Of a stretch of 34,265 bases of DNA, positions 16,654 to 24,514 are shown one piece after another (within the stretch, counting starts at the first letter, position 1; every line of letters starts with the position of its first letter). This DNA comes from a virus. The translations under genes were made by a program, and so were the position numbers. Where the stretch lies: the IMG/VR virus record IMGVR_UViG_3300036045_000042, positions 1 to 34,265 of that record. One strand, 5' to 3'. The notes under the pieces were generated by a model. It saw only the letters and a program-made list of their open reading frames with translations. It did no database searches and was not told where the DNA came from.

Positions 16654-17315
16654 TCCTCGTCGCCCTCGGGCTCGTCGTCGTCGGGCACGGCCTTCGCCGT
16701 CGCGGCCAGGGAGAACCGGTGCTTGGCGCGCTCCTCGAACCATGCCTGCACCATGTCCTCGAGCAGCGCGCGCACCGCCGCCGCCTCGACGCCCAGCTTG
16801 GCGGCCATGATCGGCGCCCACTTCGCTGGCAGCAGTAGCGCCGAGTCGCGGTCCTCCCGGCTGTAGGCGAAGATCGCGTGCAGGGTGCGCGCGCGGTCGA
16901 TCAGCTCGGCCCGCTCGCGTCGGAGCCGCTGGCGGCGCTCGGCGACCTTGAGCGCCTGCTCGGCGAGGCGCACGTCGTGAAACTGGAGCGGCCCGTGCAC
17001 GTCGTGGCCGTGCTCGCGCAGCGTCGCCGCGACGGCGTTCCGGCCGAGATCGCGCGCTCGCCCCTTGCCCGCCGCGGGGCCCGGCCGCGGCTCGCCCTCG
17101 CGACGGCGGTAGCGCCGCAGGTTCGCGTCGCGCCAGGCGTCGGCGGCGGCGACGTCGACGAGCTCGTCGTCGCGCACCGGGAGCCCGCGCTTGATCAGCT
17201 GCGCCAGCCGACGCGGCGTCAGCCCGCGCAGCTGGCAATAGTCCAGCTTCGCCAGCGTCGCCGGCGTCGCGTCGTCGGTGCCGTGCCTAGCTCGCTCGAG
17301 CAAGCTGGCCGTCAA
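16650..17315 (-). CDS. Terminase small subunit, Nu1-like
   Basis: About 221 residues. An N-terminal winged helix reads YCQLRGLTPRRLAQLIKRGLPV then DVAAADAWRDANLRRY, the pattern of Nu1-type DNA-binding packaging proteins; the C-terminal half is a long helix (AEQALKVAERRQRLRRERAE) followed by LPAKWAPIMAAKLGV, as in DUF1441/Nu1 proteins. The start is uncertain: a TTG at 17315 has GGGGAAG just upstream, while an ATG at 17366 would overlap the previous gene by 80 bases and add a Ser-rich stretch that looks like shadow sequence. It recognises phage DNA and hands it to the large subunit. Confidence 0.75.
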   Translation of the reverse strand: MTASLLERARHGTDDATPATLAKLDYCQLRGLTPRRLAQLIKRGLPVRDDELVDVAAADAWRDANLRRYRRREGEPRPGPAAGKGRARDLGRNAVAATLREHGHDVHGPLQFHDVRLAEQALKVAERRQRLRRERAELIDRARTLHAIFAYSREDRDSALLLPAKWAPIMAAKLGVEAAAVRALLEDMVQAWFEERAKHRFSLAATAKAVPDDDEPEGDEE

Positions 17316-17814
17316 CGAGCTTCCCCAGCTCGATGACGGCGGGCTCGAATTGCTCGGGGTCGACATAGCGCCTCAGCAAGACCAGCAGCGCTGCGAGCAG
17401 CGCATCCAAGTGGCGGCCCGTGATCTCCCCCCCTACCCCGCGTTGCTTCAGCCCGAGCAGCTCCTGTTTCTTGTCGACGATGGCGACGAGCGCCCGCACC
17501 GACTGCGGGTCACCCTTGCGCACGTGCTCCATGAGCCCGCGCGCGGCGTCCTCGAGCCGCTGCAGGTCAACCGCGACGTCGACCGTGACGTCGCGCGCCT
17601 CGCCGTCGCCGGCTTCGAGCGCCGTGAGCTCGCGCTCGCGCTGCTTCACCAGGCGCCACGCGGTCGCCTCGCTGCACTCGAGCAGCTTGCCGATCGTGGC
17701 GAACGTCGCCCCGCCGGTTCGCAGGTCGAACGCCGCCACGTGCCGCGGCTTGTCGCTCAGGAACGCCGCGAGCCGCTGCTCGTCGCTGGGTGCGTCCCCC
17801 GTCGTCTCGGCCAC
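17287..17814 (-). CDS. Helix-turn-helix protein, possible packaging accessory
   Basis: A 175-residue protein starting MAETTGDAPSDEQRLAAFLS. A helix-turn-helix of the Hin/terminase-small type is visible at residues about 33-60 (GGATFATIGKLLECSEATAW). The rest is helical, with VDLQRLEDAARGLMEHV and a Leu-rich segment near residue 140. It sits directly upstream of the Nu1-like gene. It may be a second DNA-recognition protein for packaging or a regulator; sequence alone does not separate these. Confidence 0.66.
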   Translation of the reverse strand: MAETTGDAPSDEQRLAAFLSDKPRHVAAFDLRTGGATFATIGKLLECSEATAWRLVKQRERELTALEAGDGEARDVTVDVAVDLQRLEDAARGLMEHVRKGDPQSVRALVAIVDKKQELLGLKQRGVGGEITGRHLDALLAALLVLLRRYVDPEQFEPAVIELGKLVDGQLARAS

Positions 17815-17829
17815 CGTCCCCCCTTGCCG

Positions 17830-18036
17830 TTACCCTCCCGCGTCCGGCACGCGCAGCCACTCGCCCCGGCTCCAGGTCCACCGGGTGTCGCACTCCGGGC
17901 AGCGGGTCCGCGGCAACGTCGGCGCGTCGAGCACCGTACCGCAGCGGCAGACCAGCTCGCCCACGCGCCGCAGCTGCCGCCGGGCTGCCGTCTCCTCGCT
18001 CAGATCGTCACCGCGCACCCGTCCCCATCTCCCCAC
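17830..18036 (-). CDS. Small zinc-ribbon protein
   Basis: A 68-residue protein starting MGRWGRVRGDDLSEET. The second half, LVCRCGTVLDAPTLPRTRCP and ECDTRWTWSRGEW, holds two CxC/CxxC knuckles that fit a zinc ribbon. The ATG at 18036 follows GGGGGGTGGGGAG; a GTG at 18018 is an alternative. No family name. Small zinc ribbons of this kind are frequent in phage genomes between packaging and modification genes. Confidence 0.6.
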   Translation of the reverse strand: MGRWGRVRGDDLSEETAARRQLRRVGELVCRCGTVLDAPTLPRTRCPECDTRWTWSRGEWLRVPDAGG

Positions 18037-18046
18037 CCCCCGGCCG

Positions 18047-19078
18047 TCATTGCACCGTGTCGGTCCCCGGCACCTTGGCGACGTCGCCCGGATCTTGGAG
18101 CGGCGTCGCCAGGAGCCCGATGAACCCGTCGCGCGTCAGCTCCTTCACCTCGAAGGCGTTGCGTAGCAGCGCGCGCCACTCCTCAGCCGGCTTCACGACC
18201 TGGAAGCCGCGCGGCGTGTCGTGCCGCCCGAGATCGAGATCGTTCCGCAGCGCGAAGAGGGCGTGCCCGTTCGGCCGCAGCAGCCCGCGGATCACGAAGG
18301 CGAGCAGCACCACCAAGTGGTCGCTCGGCTGCACGTTCAGCACGTAGTTGCAGACGACGGTATCCCAGCGCTCGAGGAGCGGCGTCGGGTCCGGCCGCGC
18401 GAAGGCGTCGTATCCGACCACCCCGTTCTGGGAATCCTTGCCGCACCCGAAGTCGAGCACCTTGCCGACGATCAGCCCCTTCTGCCGCCAGTACTTCCAG
18501 GGCCCAGAGCCGCGCGTGTACGACGTGCATCCGCCATAGACCTTGGTCTCGTCGGTCAGCGCCCCGTCGAGCTGCGACGACTGCTCGAGCGTGCTCACCG
18601 GCGCCGTGCCCGCCGTGCGCGCGATCAGCGCCGCCAGGCTCTCGTCCTCGACAGCCAGCCCGGCCGCGAGCGCCTGCAGGGCGCGCTCATCGGTGTCGGC
18701 CATGGCGCCGATCGGGTCGTAGACGGCGAGCAGCTCGTCGGCCTCGGCTTCGCTCAGGTCGGTGATCGCCACGTGGACGGGCACGCCCTCGATCAGCTCC
18801 TGGCGGGCGTGGCCGTCGATCAGCATCGGCGTGCCGTCCTCGGCGATGCGCGCCAGCAGCACGCCGGCAAAGCCGACGCGGTCGAAGATCGCCCGCAGCG
18901 CGCGCTGCTGCTCGGCCGGGTGCCGGCGCCAATTCTTCGGGTTGGGCGCGAGCTCGGCGGGATCCATCTTCCGGACCTCGACGACGCGGTCGCGCAACTC
19001 AGTGATCGCCGGACGGCGGCGCTTCCGCTTGCCGCGGCCGACCTGGTCGCCCTGCATCGGGTACCGGCGATCGCTCAC
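18047..19078 (-). CDS. ParB-like domain fused to a SAM-dependent methyltransferase
   Basis: A 343-residue protein; the GTG at 19078 overlaps the preceding stop (GTGA). Residues about 36-120 form a ParB/Srx-like domain: LAPNPKNWRRHPAEQQRALR, then MLIDGHARQELIEGVPVHV. Residues about 178-330 form a class I methyltransferase: KVLDFGCGKDSQNGVVGYDA (206-225), VVCNYVLNV (241-249) and LRPNGHALFALRND (267-280). There is no DPPY, so it is not an ordinary adenine/N4-cytosine methyltransferase; the YVLNV motif recalls a phage and phosphorothioation-associated methyltransferase family. The substrate is not known. ParB-like domains often accompany phage DNA methyltransferases, so a role in DNA modification is plausible. 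Confidence 0.78.
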   Translation of the reverse strand: MSDRRYPMQGDQVGRGKRKRRRPAITELRDRVVEVRKMDPAELAPNPKNWRRHPAEQQRALRAIFDRVGFAGVLLARIAEDGTPMLIDGHARQELIEGVPVHVAITDLSEAEADELLAVYDPIGAMADTDERALQALAAGLAVEDESLAALIARTAGTAPVSTLEQSSQLDGALTDETKVYGGCTSYTRGSGPWKYWRQKGLIVGKVLDFGCGKDSQNGVVGYDAFARPDPTPLLERWDTVVCNYVLNVQPSDHLVVLLAFVIRGLLRPNGHALFALRNDLDLGRHDTPRGFQVVKPAEEWRALLRNAFEVKELTRDGFIGLLATPLQDPGDVAKVPGTDTVQ

Positions 19079-19872
19079 GGAGAGACCTCCTCAACGAGCG
19101 CAAGCTGCTCGGCGGCGTCCGCGAGCGGTAGAGACGCTTGCTGGCCACACTCGTCGAGCCGCTTCGCGGCGGTGGCCAGATAGTCGGCTCGCCGGTCGGC
19201 CGCTATGCAGCGCCGCCCCTCGCGCACGCAGGCGACCGCTGTCGAGCCCGAGCCCGCAAACGGATCAACCACCAGACCCCCCCCTGGTGCGACGACCCGT
19301 ACGATTCGCTGCAGGAGCGGCAGCGGCTTCTGGGTCGGGTGCACACGGTCGTTACCCTCGCGTGCGGTTCGGATGACGTTGCCCGTGCTCTCGTCGTGGT
19401 AGACGCCCACGCCCTTCGTCAGATGCAGGACGAGCTCGTGCTGCATGCGGAAGCCGCGGCCGAGACCCATGGAGCCCTTGTCCCAGACGACGAGGTTCTG
19501 GAGCCGAAGGCCGGCGGACTCGAGCGCCGGCGCGAGCACGGGTGCCATCCGCCAGTCGCAGAACACGCACAGGCTGCCGCCCTCGACGAGGAGCCGAAAC
19601 GCCTCAACGGCGACCGAGCGCATCAGCCAGACGACACCGCCCGTCGTCATGTTGTCGCTCCCGAACCAGGCGAAGCGCTTCCCGGATCCGACGCTCTCGG
19701 TGCGAAGCCCCTGGTGGGTCGATCGAGCCTTCCCGGCCTCGGTGGCGGCGCCCGAGCAGTAGGGCGGGTCCGTGACGATGGCGTCGACGGTCGAGTCGTC
19801 GACATCGGCCAGCACCTCGAGCACGTCGCCCTGGTAGAGCTGGACGCCGCTCTGCTCGTAGACGGGGGTCAC
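19075..19872 (-). CDS. DNA adenine-N6 or cytosine-N4 methyltransferase, beta class
   Basis: A 265-residue protein; the GTG at 19872 overlaps the stop of the C5 methyltransferase gene (GTGA). Order of motifs is IV first, IVTDPPYCSG (32-41), then HPTQKP (178-183) and the SAM-binding DPFAGSGSTAVA (203-214), which is the beta-class arrangement. It transfers a methyl group to the exocyclic amino group of A or C in a recognition site; the base cannot be told from DPPY alone. No restriction endonuclease is adjacent, so protection of phage DNA or regulation is more likely than a restriction-modification pair. Confidence 0.9.
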   Translation of the reverse strand: MTPVYEQSGVQLYQGDVLEVLADVDDSTVDAIVTDPPYCSGAATEAGKARSTHQGLRTESVGSGKRFAWFGSDNMTTGGVVWLMRSVAVEAFRLLVEGGSLCVFCDWRMAPVLAPALESAGLRLQNLVVWDKGSMGLGRGFRMQHELVLHLTKGVGVYHDESTGNVIRTAREGNDRVHPTQKPLPLLQRIVRVVAPGGGLVVDPFAGSGSTAVACVREGRRCIAADRRADYLATAAKRLDECGQQASLPLADAAEQLALVEEVSP

Positions 19873-21728
19873 GCGTACGCCTCCCCGCCCCACTCGTGCT
19901 CCGACCGGCCGTCGTCCCGGACCCAGACGCCCTCGTTCGAGAGGAACCAGGTGCCGAGCTTCCCGGCGAGGAGTGCGACCAGCAGCGACGTCGCGATCGC
20001 TGTCGCCGCCTGCACCGGAACGGCGTTGCCGATGCGCTCACGCCACCGCGCGACCGAGGGGCCGGCGAGCGTGAGCGGCTCTCCGTCGAGCTCGGCCGGC
20101 AGGCCCTGCAACGCGGCGAGATCGAGCGTCGACATCGGCCGATGCCACGTGCCGTCGGCGGCGACGATGACCGGGGTGACGCGCGGCGGGAGCCTCGGGT
20201 CGGCGACCGCGAAACGTCCGTTGTCGACGCCGGCGACACCGGTGATCGTCCCGGCAGCTTCTTCCCAGCCGAGCACGCCGTACGTGCCAGAGCGCGGCTC
20301 GCATCCGAGGCGTGGGTCGGCGACCGCGGCAACGCCGTTGCTCCCCGTCACGCTCGCCGAACCCGTCACCGCCGGTGCCGGCTCGAGCCAGTCGTTGACG
20401 CCGTAGAGACCGGGCCTGCCCTTGAAGCTGTCGGCGTTCTCAGCCGTGCGCCCCAGGCCCAACGCCTCTAGCCGCGGGTCGGCGACAACACCAGCCCCGG
20501 AGCCCGGCCGCGTCGCTCCGATCACCGTCGATGCCGCCTCGTCCCACGGCGTCACGCGGTAGACGTTGTGGAACGTCGCCTGCTTCGGGCCGAGTAGCTC
20601 GGCGAGCCGCGGATCCGCGACGGCCGCAGGGCTCGTGCGCACGTTCGCCGACCCACGCACACACGGCGCCGGCGCGCGCCAGTCGACTACGCCGAGCGAG
20701 CCGCGGTACGCGCCGAGTTGCTCGCCGCGGGGATCGGCCACCGAGAAGCGCCCCTGCGTCGGGCCACCCTGGCCCGTGACCGTCCCCGACGGTTCGTCCC
20801 ATCCGAGCACGCCCAGCACGTTCGGATACCAGTCGCGCAGGCGCGGATCGGCTACCGCGAAGCCGCCGTTCGAGCCCTCGCCGGCAACGGTGCGCGCGGC
20901 CTGATCCCACGCGCGCACGTCGTGCCGCGCCCACACCGAGCGGCGCTGGTGGCCGGCCTGCACGACACCAGGAAGATCGCGCCAGTCGCCGCCTGCGGGG
21001 ATCAGCGCCAGCCGCACCCAGGTGCGCCACGCAAGCCGCGGCAGGCGATGGAGCGGGCCGGCCGCGGGATCCTCCGGCATGCGGAGCAGCCCGAGCACCT
21101 CGCCGCAGCCTTTCACGCGCTGCTTCGGCGGACGGTGGACGAACGCCGGCACCGCTGCCGGCCGGCGCGCCACCAGGAGGTAGCGGCGCCGGTGCTGCCC
21201 GAGACCGCCGAGCTCGCCGCAGTCGTGCTGGCGCTCGTCGAAGCGGTACCCGTACCGGACGAGCAGGTCCTTCACCTGGTCGAGCAGCACCGTCCCGCGC
21301 GAGACGATGCGCGGCACGTTCTCGAGCACGATCAAGCCCGGCGGGGAGTCGGGCCACGTCTCGCACAGTAGCCACACGCCTTGCAGCACCAGCCGGTTGA
21401 GTGCCTGGTACTTCGGCGCCGCGGCCGCCGCCGCAGAGAGCAGCCCGGAGAAGCCCTTGCACGGTGGCGACAGGAACACGCAGTCGGGCGCGCGCACGCC
21501 CCACGCGCTGCGGAGCTCGCCCGGCGTGAGCTGGGAAACGTCGGCGCGCAGCGCCCCCGGCCCCGCGAGCCGCTCGAAGTCGGCGCACGCCTCCTCGTCG
21601 ACGTCGATGCCGCCGACCGACCGGAACCGCGCGACGTCCGGGCCGAGATGGGCGGCCGCCTCGAGAAAGCCGCGCGCGCCCGCGCCCAATCCACAGAAGA
21701 GAAAGCCCGCCGTGAACTCGTGCCTCAT
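19869..21728 (-). CDS. C5-cytosine DNA methyltransferase with six-repeat recognition region
   Basis: A 619-residue protein. The ATG at 21728 overlaps the stop of a 54-residue gene (ATGA), fixing the start. Motif I is FLFCGLGAGARGF (9-21), the catalytic PPC is at 88-90 (Cys90), ENV at 136-138, QHRRRY at 178-183, a motif IX-like STLDLAALQGLP at 533-544 and motif X GNAVP at 567-571. Between 265 and 513, where a target-recognition domain is expected, are six repeats of about 38-53 residues, each with W-x-E-x-A-x-T-V-x-G and ending in VADPR(L). It methylates cytosine C5; the recognition site cannot be read from sequence. The last 30 residues are a hydrophilic tail after a hydrophobic helix. Confidence 0.92.
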   Translation of the reverse strand: MRHEFTAGFLFCGLGAGARGFLEAAAHLGPDVARFRSVGGIDVDEEACADFERLAGPGALRADVSQLTPGELRSAWGVRAPDCVFLSPPCKGFSGLLSAAAAAAPKYQALNRLVLQGVWLLCETWPDSPPGLIVLENVPRIVSRGTVLLDQVKDLLVRYGYRFDERQHDCGELGGLGQHRRRYLLVARRPAAVPAFVHRPPKQRVKGCGEVLGLLRMPEDPAAGPLHRLPRLAWRTWVRLALIPAGGDWRDLPGVVQAGHQRRSVWARHDVRAWDQAARTVAGEGSNGGFAVADPRLRDWYPNVLGVLGWDEPSGTVTGQGGPTQGRFSVADPRGEQLGAYRGSLGVVDWRAPAPCVRGSANVRTSPAAVADPRLAELLGPKQATFHNVYRVTPWDEAASTVIGATRPGSGAGVVADPRLEALGLGRTAENADSFKGRPGLYGVNDWLEPAPAVTGSASVTGSNGVAAVADPRLGCEPRSGTYGVLGWEEAAGTITGVAGVDNGRFAVADPRLPPRVTPVIVAADGTWHRPMSTLDLAALQGLPAELDGEPLTLAGPSVARWRERIGNAVPVQAATAIATSLLVALLAGKLGTWFLSNEGVWVRDDGRSEHEWGGEAYA

Positions 21729-21889
21729 GCCGTCAACCACCCCGGCCACAGGTCTCGATGCTCAGGACAGCCTTCGGCGCTCAGCGGCGCCGGCCGCAAC
21801 CTCACCCGGCAGCCGCAATCGAGCCACACCGTGAGGCGTAGTATCTCAGCAGGCTCGTCGCCCACCTCGCGTCGCACGATCTCGATCAC
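21725..21889 (-). CDS. Small Cys-containing protein (54 residues)
   Basis: The GTG at 21889 overlaps the TGA of the Gp37/Gp68-like gene (GTGA), and its own TGA overlaps the ATG of the methyltransferase (ATGA). It begins MIEIVRREVGDEPAEILRLT and contains WLDCGCRVRLRPAPLS and a later Cys and His (GCPEHRD), a possible metal site. Couplings at both ends make a real gene likely despite the size. No family was recognised. Confidence 0.62.
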   Translation of the reverse strand: MIEIVRREVGDEPAEILRLTVWLDCGCRVRLRPAPLSAEGCPEHRDLWPGWLTA

Positions 21890-22974
21890 GGGGCGGCCCC
21901 CTCCGCGGGGAAGGCGCGATGCTCGACCCCGTCCAGCGCGTGCGCCCGCTTGCTCTTCACCCGGCGCATGCTGACCGGGTCACCCGCTCGAGCGACGCAC
22001 GCTCGGTCGCCCATCTCGGGGTATATCCAGACCACCTCGGCGCCCGGCTCGCCGTCAGCAGCCGGCACCCACGTCCCCCACTGCTTGAAGAAGAACGCGA
22101 CGCCGGCGGTGGCGCACTGATCACGCACGTCGCGCGCCCACTGCGGATGCATCGGGCGCGCCCTCGGGCCGCTCTCGCCGCCGACGATCACCCAGTCGAG
22201 TTTGCCGGGGAGCGGGCGCTTTGAACCCTGACAGCGCTCAACACCGCGCAGGTAGTCCGTGAACGTCCAGTCGTCGTCGTAGAGCTGGATGGGTCCCAGC
22301 AACGGCTCGCACGACACCCCGCGGACCGCCGCCGGCGCCGCCAGCAGCTCGGGGATGCGCTCGTCGGCGGCCTGCTGGGTCTCGACCGACGTGAGCAGCC
22401 ACACGTGCGGCAGCGGCCACGCCGTGAAGCTTTCCAGCACCCAGACCGGCTCACCGATGCGGGCAAAGCGGTTCTCTACCAGCCGGAAGCCTCTCGCGTC
22501 GCTCTGCGCATGGGCGTGCCACAGCACGTCGGCCGCGGCGACGATCCGGGCCTGCACGTCGGGGTTGGTCAGGTAGGCCCGCATCCGCGCAGCCCGCTTC
22601 GTGAGCACCTGGAAGGTGTGCCGCGGCGCAAGCGCCATGGCCGCGAACACGCGATCGACCCACTCGTCCGGCACCGACTCGTGGAAGAGATCGCTCATGC
22701 TGTTGACGAAGACCCGCCGCGGGTTGCGCCAGCGCAGCGGCTGCTCGAGGCGCTCGGTCGCCAGGTTCACCACGCCAGTCCAGCGCGGGCTGCCGTCCGA
22801 CGCGCGCCGCACAGTCCGGCGGTAGAGCCCCGACACCTCAGCCCTGGGGTTGCTCGCAAGCCGTAGCGCATCGCGCTCGGCGTAGCAGTTGGAGCAGCCC
22901 GGCGAGACGCGCGTGCACCCCACGAGCGGGTTCCAGGTGGCGTCACACCATTCGATGTTGCTGCGGTCTCCCAT
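21886..22974 (-). CDS. Phage Gp37/Gp68 family protein (DUF5131)
   Basis: A 362-residue protein starting MGDRSNIEWCDATWNPLVGC, with GGGGGAG just before the ATG at 22974. The hallmark is NPLVGCTRVSPGCSNCYAER, with Cys at 20, 27 and 30, the radical-SAM-like cluster of this family. Further conserved stretches are RRVFVNSMSDLFHESVPDEW, HTFQVLTKRAARM, LPHVWLLTSVETQQAADERI, GVSCEPLLGPI, WVIVGGESGPRARPMHP and AFFFKQWGTW. The family is frequent in actinophages and environmental phages; the reaction is not established. Its placement beside three methyltransferases is consistent with nucleic-acid modification, but this is inference. Confidence 0.92.
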   Translation of the reverse strand: MGDRSNIEWCDATWNPLVGCTRVSPGCSNCYAERDALRLASNPRAEVSGLYRRTVRRASDGSPRWTGVVNLATERLEQPLRWRNPRRVFVNSMSDLFHESVPDEWVDRVFAAMALAPRHTFQVLTKRAARMRAYLTNPDVQARIVAAADVLWHAHAQSDARGFRLVENRFARIGEPVWVLESFTAWPLPHVWLLTSVETQQAADERIPELLAAPAAVRGVSCEPLLGPIQLYDDDWTFTDYLRGVERCQGSKRPLPGKLDWVIVGGESGPRARPMHPQWARDVRDQCATAGVAFFFKQWGTWVPAADGEPGAEVVWIYPEMGDRACVARAGDPVSMRRVKSKRAHALDGVEHRAFPAEGAAP

Positions 22975-22994
22975 GGGCTCCCCCTTCCGCCCCG

Positions 22995-23234
22995 CTACGC
23001 CTCGAGCACCCTGCGGAGTTGGTCGTGCGCCAGGGTGACGACGGCCGTCACCTCGCTGCGCGAGCCGCCGCGCGCGATCAGATCGAGCGCGACGTCGAGG
23101 CTGTCGGCCGCGACCGCCAGGCGCCCGCGATGCGTCCGCAGCGCCAGCGGGCGCGCGGCCGCCAGCACGGCACGCACGGCGTACGCCACCAGCGGCCGCA
23201 GCTCCACCGTCACCTCGACACGCGTGCTGGCCAC
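22995..23234 (-). CDS. Small hypothetical protein
   Basis: A 79-residue protein starting at a GTG (MASTRVEVTVELRPLVAYAV). Helical, Ala/Leu/Arg-rich, with one beta strand at the N-terminus; no motif identified. It lies 2 bases after the stop of the upstream gene and 20 bases before the Gp37/Gp68-like start. Confidence 0.55.
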   Translation of the reverse strand: MASTRVEVTVELRPLVAYAVRAVLAAARPLALRTHRGRLAVAADSLDVALDLIARGGSRSEVTAVVTLAHDQLRRVLEA

Positions 23235-23236
23235 GG

Positions 23237-23698
23237 CTACCCCAGGTCGGCGAGCCGGCGCACCGCCAGCGCCGTGAGCTCGGCCTCGAAGGCGTCGAGG
23301 GCGGTCTCGTCGAGCGGCGCTTCCCCTTCGCCCTGGCGCTCGCGCTCGAGGAGCAGCAGCCCGTGCACCGCCTTGCGGGCCTGGGCCGCGATCTCCACGG
23401 CGACGTCGCCGTGCGGCGGGCGCGCGAGCAGCTCGAGATGCTCGGCGAAGCGGCCGAGCGCCTGCTTGATGCTCGAGTACAGCACTTCGACGGCGACGCG
23501 CACCTCGCCGTCGGTGCTCGTCGCCGCCTCGGTGAGATCAAGCACGTCGTGCAGGACGCGGCCCTCAGCGCCGACGAAGGCGAAGCCGGTGGCGGCCGCG
23601 ACGGCGGCATGCATCCGCGCAGCCCGCACGGCCGTCGCGGCGATCGCCGCGACGCGCTCCAGCTGCTCGAGCTCGAGCTGATCGGTCCCGTTCTCCAT
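23237..23698 (-). CDS. Hypothetical helical protein
   Basis: A 153-residue protein starting MENGTDQLELEQLERVAAIA, with GAGGGGGAGA right before the ATG at 23698; the frame extends upstream but that part is not coding-like. It is almost entirely helical and Ala/Glu/Leu-rich. No family or motif was recognised. An accessory or regulatory role is possible; nothing in the sequence decides this. Confidence 0.62.
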   Translation of the reverse strand: MENGTDQLELEQLERVAAIAATAVRAARMHAAVAAATGFAFVGAEGRVLHDVLDLTEAATSTDGEVRVAVEVLYSSIKQALGRFAEHLELLARPPHGDVAVEIAAQARKAVHGLLLLERERQGEGEAPLDETALDAFEAELTALAVRRLADLG

Positions 23699-23745
23699 GT
23701 CTCCCCCTCGCCACCGCCCACCCCCAGGCATGGCACGTTTGATGG

Positions 23746-24093
23746 TTACTGCTTCCTCGGTGGCTGCCCGAAGAGCTCGAGGATCTCGTCGACGATCGCG
23801 CCCGACTTTCCGGGCGTCACCAACCCTCGTCGGCGCCACTCGCGTTCAGCTCGAAAGAGTCGTCGCCGCGTGACGGCCTTGGCTGGCGGCACGATCGCAT
23901 CGCGGAGCTGGTTCACCGTCGACGGCAGCCCGACGAAGTTGTGACAGCCGAGCGTGTTATCGAGCCGCACGCGGATCCGACGCAGCTCCGCGCGGATGTC
24001 CATCAGCACCTCGAGCTGCACCTGCTCCCACGTGAACGTGTCGCCCACGTCCGTGGCCCAATCGACGTCGACCCTGTTGCTGCGGCGGGCCAT
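23746..24093 (-). CDS. Hypothetical phage protein
   Basis: About 115 residues. The ATG at 24093 shares its A with the upstream stop (TGATG); a GTG at 24102 would add three residues and has GGGGA closer to it. The N-terminal part VDVDWATDVGDTFTWEQVQL is acidic and aromatic; the middle LDNTLGCHNFVGLPSTV and the C-terminal basic region with EWRRRGLVTPGK look conserved, but no family name comes to mind. Confidence 0.58.
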   Translation of the reverse strand: MARRSNRVDVDWATDVGDTFTWEQVQLEVLMDIRAELRRIRVRLDNTLGCHNFVGLPSTVNQLRDAIVPPAKAVTRRRLFRAEREWRRRGLVTPGKSGAIVDEILELFGQPPRKQ

Positions 24094-24455
24094 CAAGTCC
24101 ACGCGTCCCCGCGCGTCTTCACCTCACGCGGGTCGATCCCCATCGTCGGATAGTCGCTCGGCCGGAAGAGCAGCTCGCAGTAGTGGCAGCGGTGGGTCTT
24201 GTGCGGCGGATTCCTCCACCCGGTGTCGGGCTCGGGCGCGTCGACGTGGATTTCTTTGCAGCGCGGACAGTAGAGCACCACGGGCAGAGGGGTCGGAGCC
24301 GCCGCGGCCGAGACCAGCACCTCAAGATCGGCGCGCGGGATAGCGATGTGGTGGCCCCGCCAGCTCTGATGCCCGTATTTCTGTAGGTCTGCGCGTGCGC
24401 GCTTGACCGCCTGGTCCACCGTGACGGCCTCCCCCTGTAACGTCCCGTCTTTCAT
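24093..24455 (-). CDS. Zinc-finger-like hypothetical protein
   Basis: A 120-residue protein starting MKDGTLQGEAVTVDQAVKRA at 24455. An N-terminal part with GHQSWRGHHIAIPRADLEVL is followed by a metal-binding module: LYCPRCKEIHVDAPEPDTGW, then NPPHKTHRCHYCELLFRPSD. Two CxxC knuckles and several His fit a treble-clef or ribbon zinc site. I recall the CxxC-xIHVD...HxTHxCxxC pattern from small phage proteins of unknown function. The preceding 59 bases are the most AT-rich patch of this part of the window. Confidence 0.66.
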   Translation of the reverse strand: MKDGTLQGEAVTVDQAVKRARADLQKYGHQSWRGHHIAIPRADLEVLVSAAAAPTPLPVVLYCPRCKEIHVDAPEPDTGWRNPPHKTHRCHYCELLFRPSDYPTMGIDPREVKTRGDAWT

Positions 24456-24514
24456 TCGTTTTGAAAGTTTCCCCTCATTTTGGGCTGTGTGCGTTTCGGA
24501 GCGTGGAGCGCAGT
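24456..24514 (-). promoter_or_regulatory. AT-rich intergenic spacer, possible operator or promoter
   Basis: This short gap between the SGNH-type gene and the zinc-finger gene contains runs such as AAACTTTCAAAACGAATGAAAG on the coding side, with inverted arms CTTTCA/TGAAAG that reach into the start codon. It is unusual in such GC-rich DNA. I see no convincing -35/-10 pair. Confidence 0.25.

Noticed and set aside
21886-23736. Extended start for the Gp37/Gp68-like protein up to 23736
   Set aside because: The first 250 residues are Arg/Ser/Ala-rich shadow; the family begins at MGDRSNIEWC with a strong ribosome binding site at 22974.
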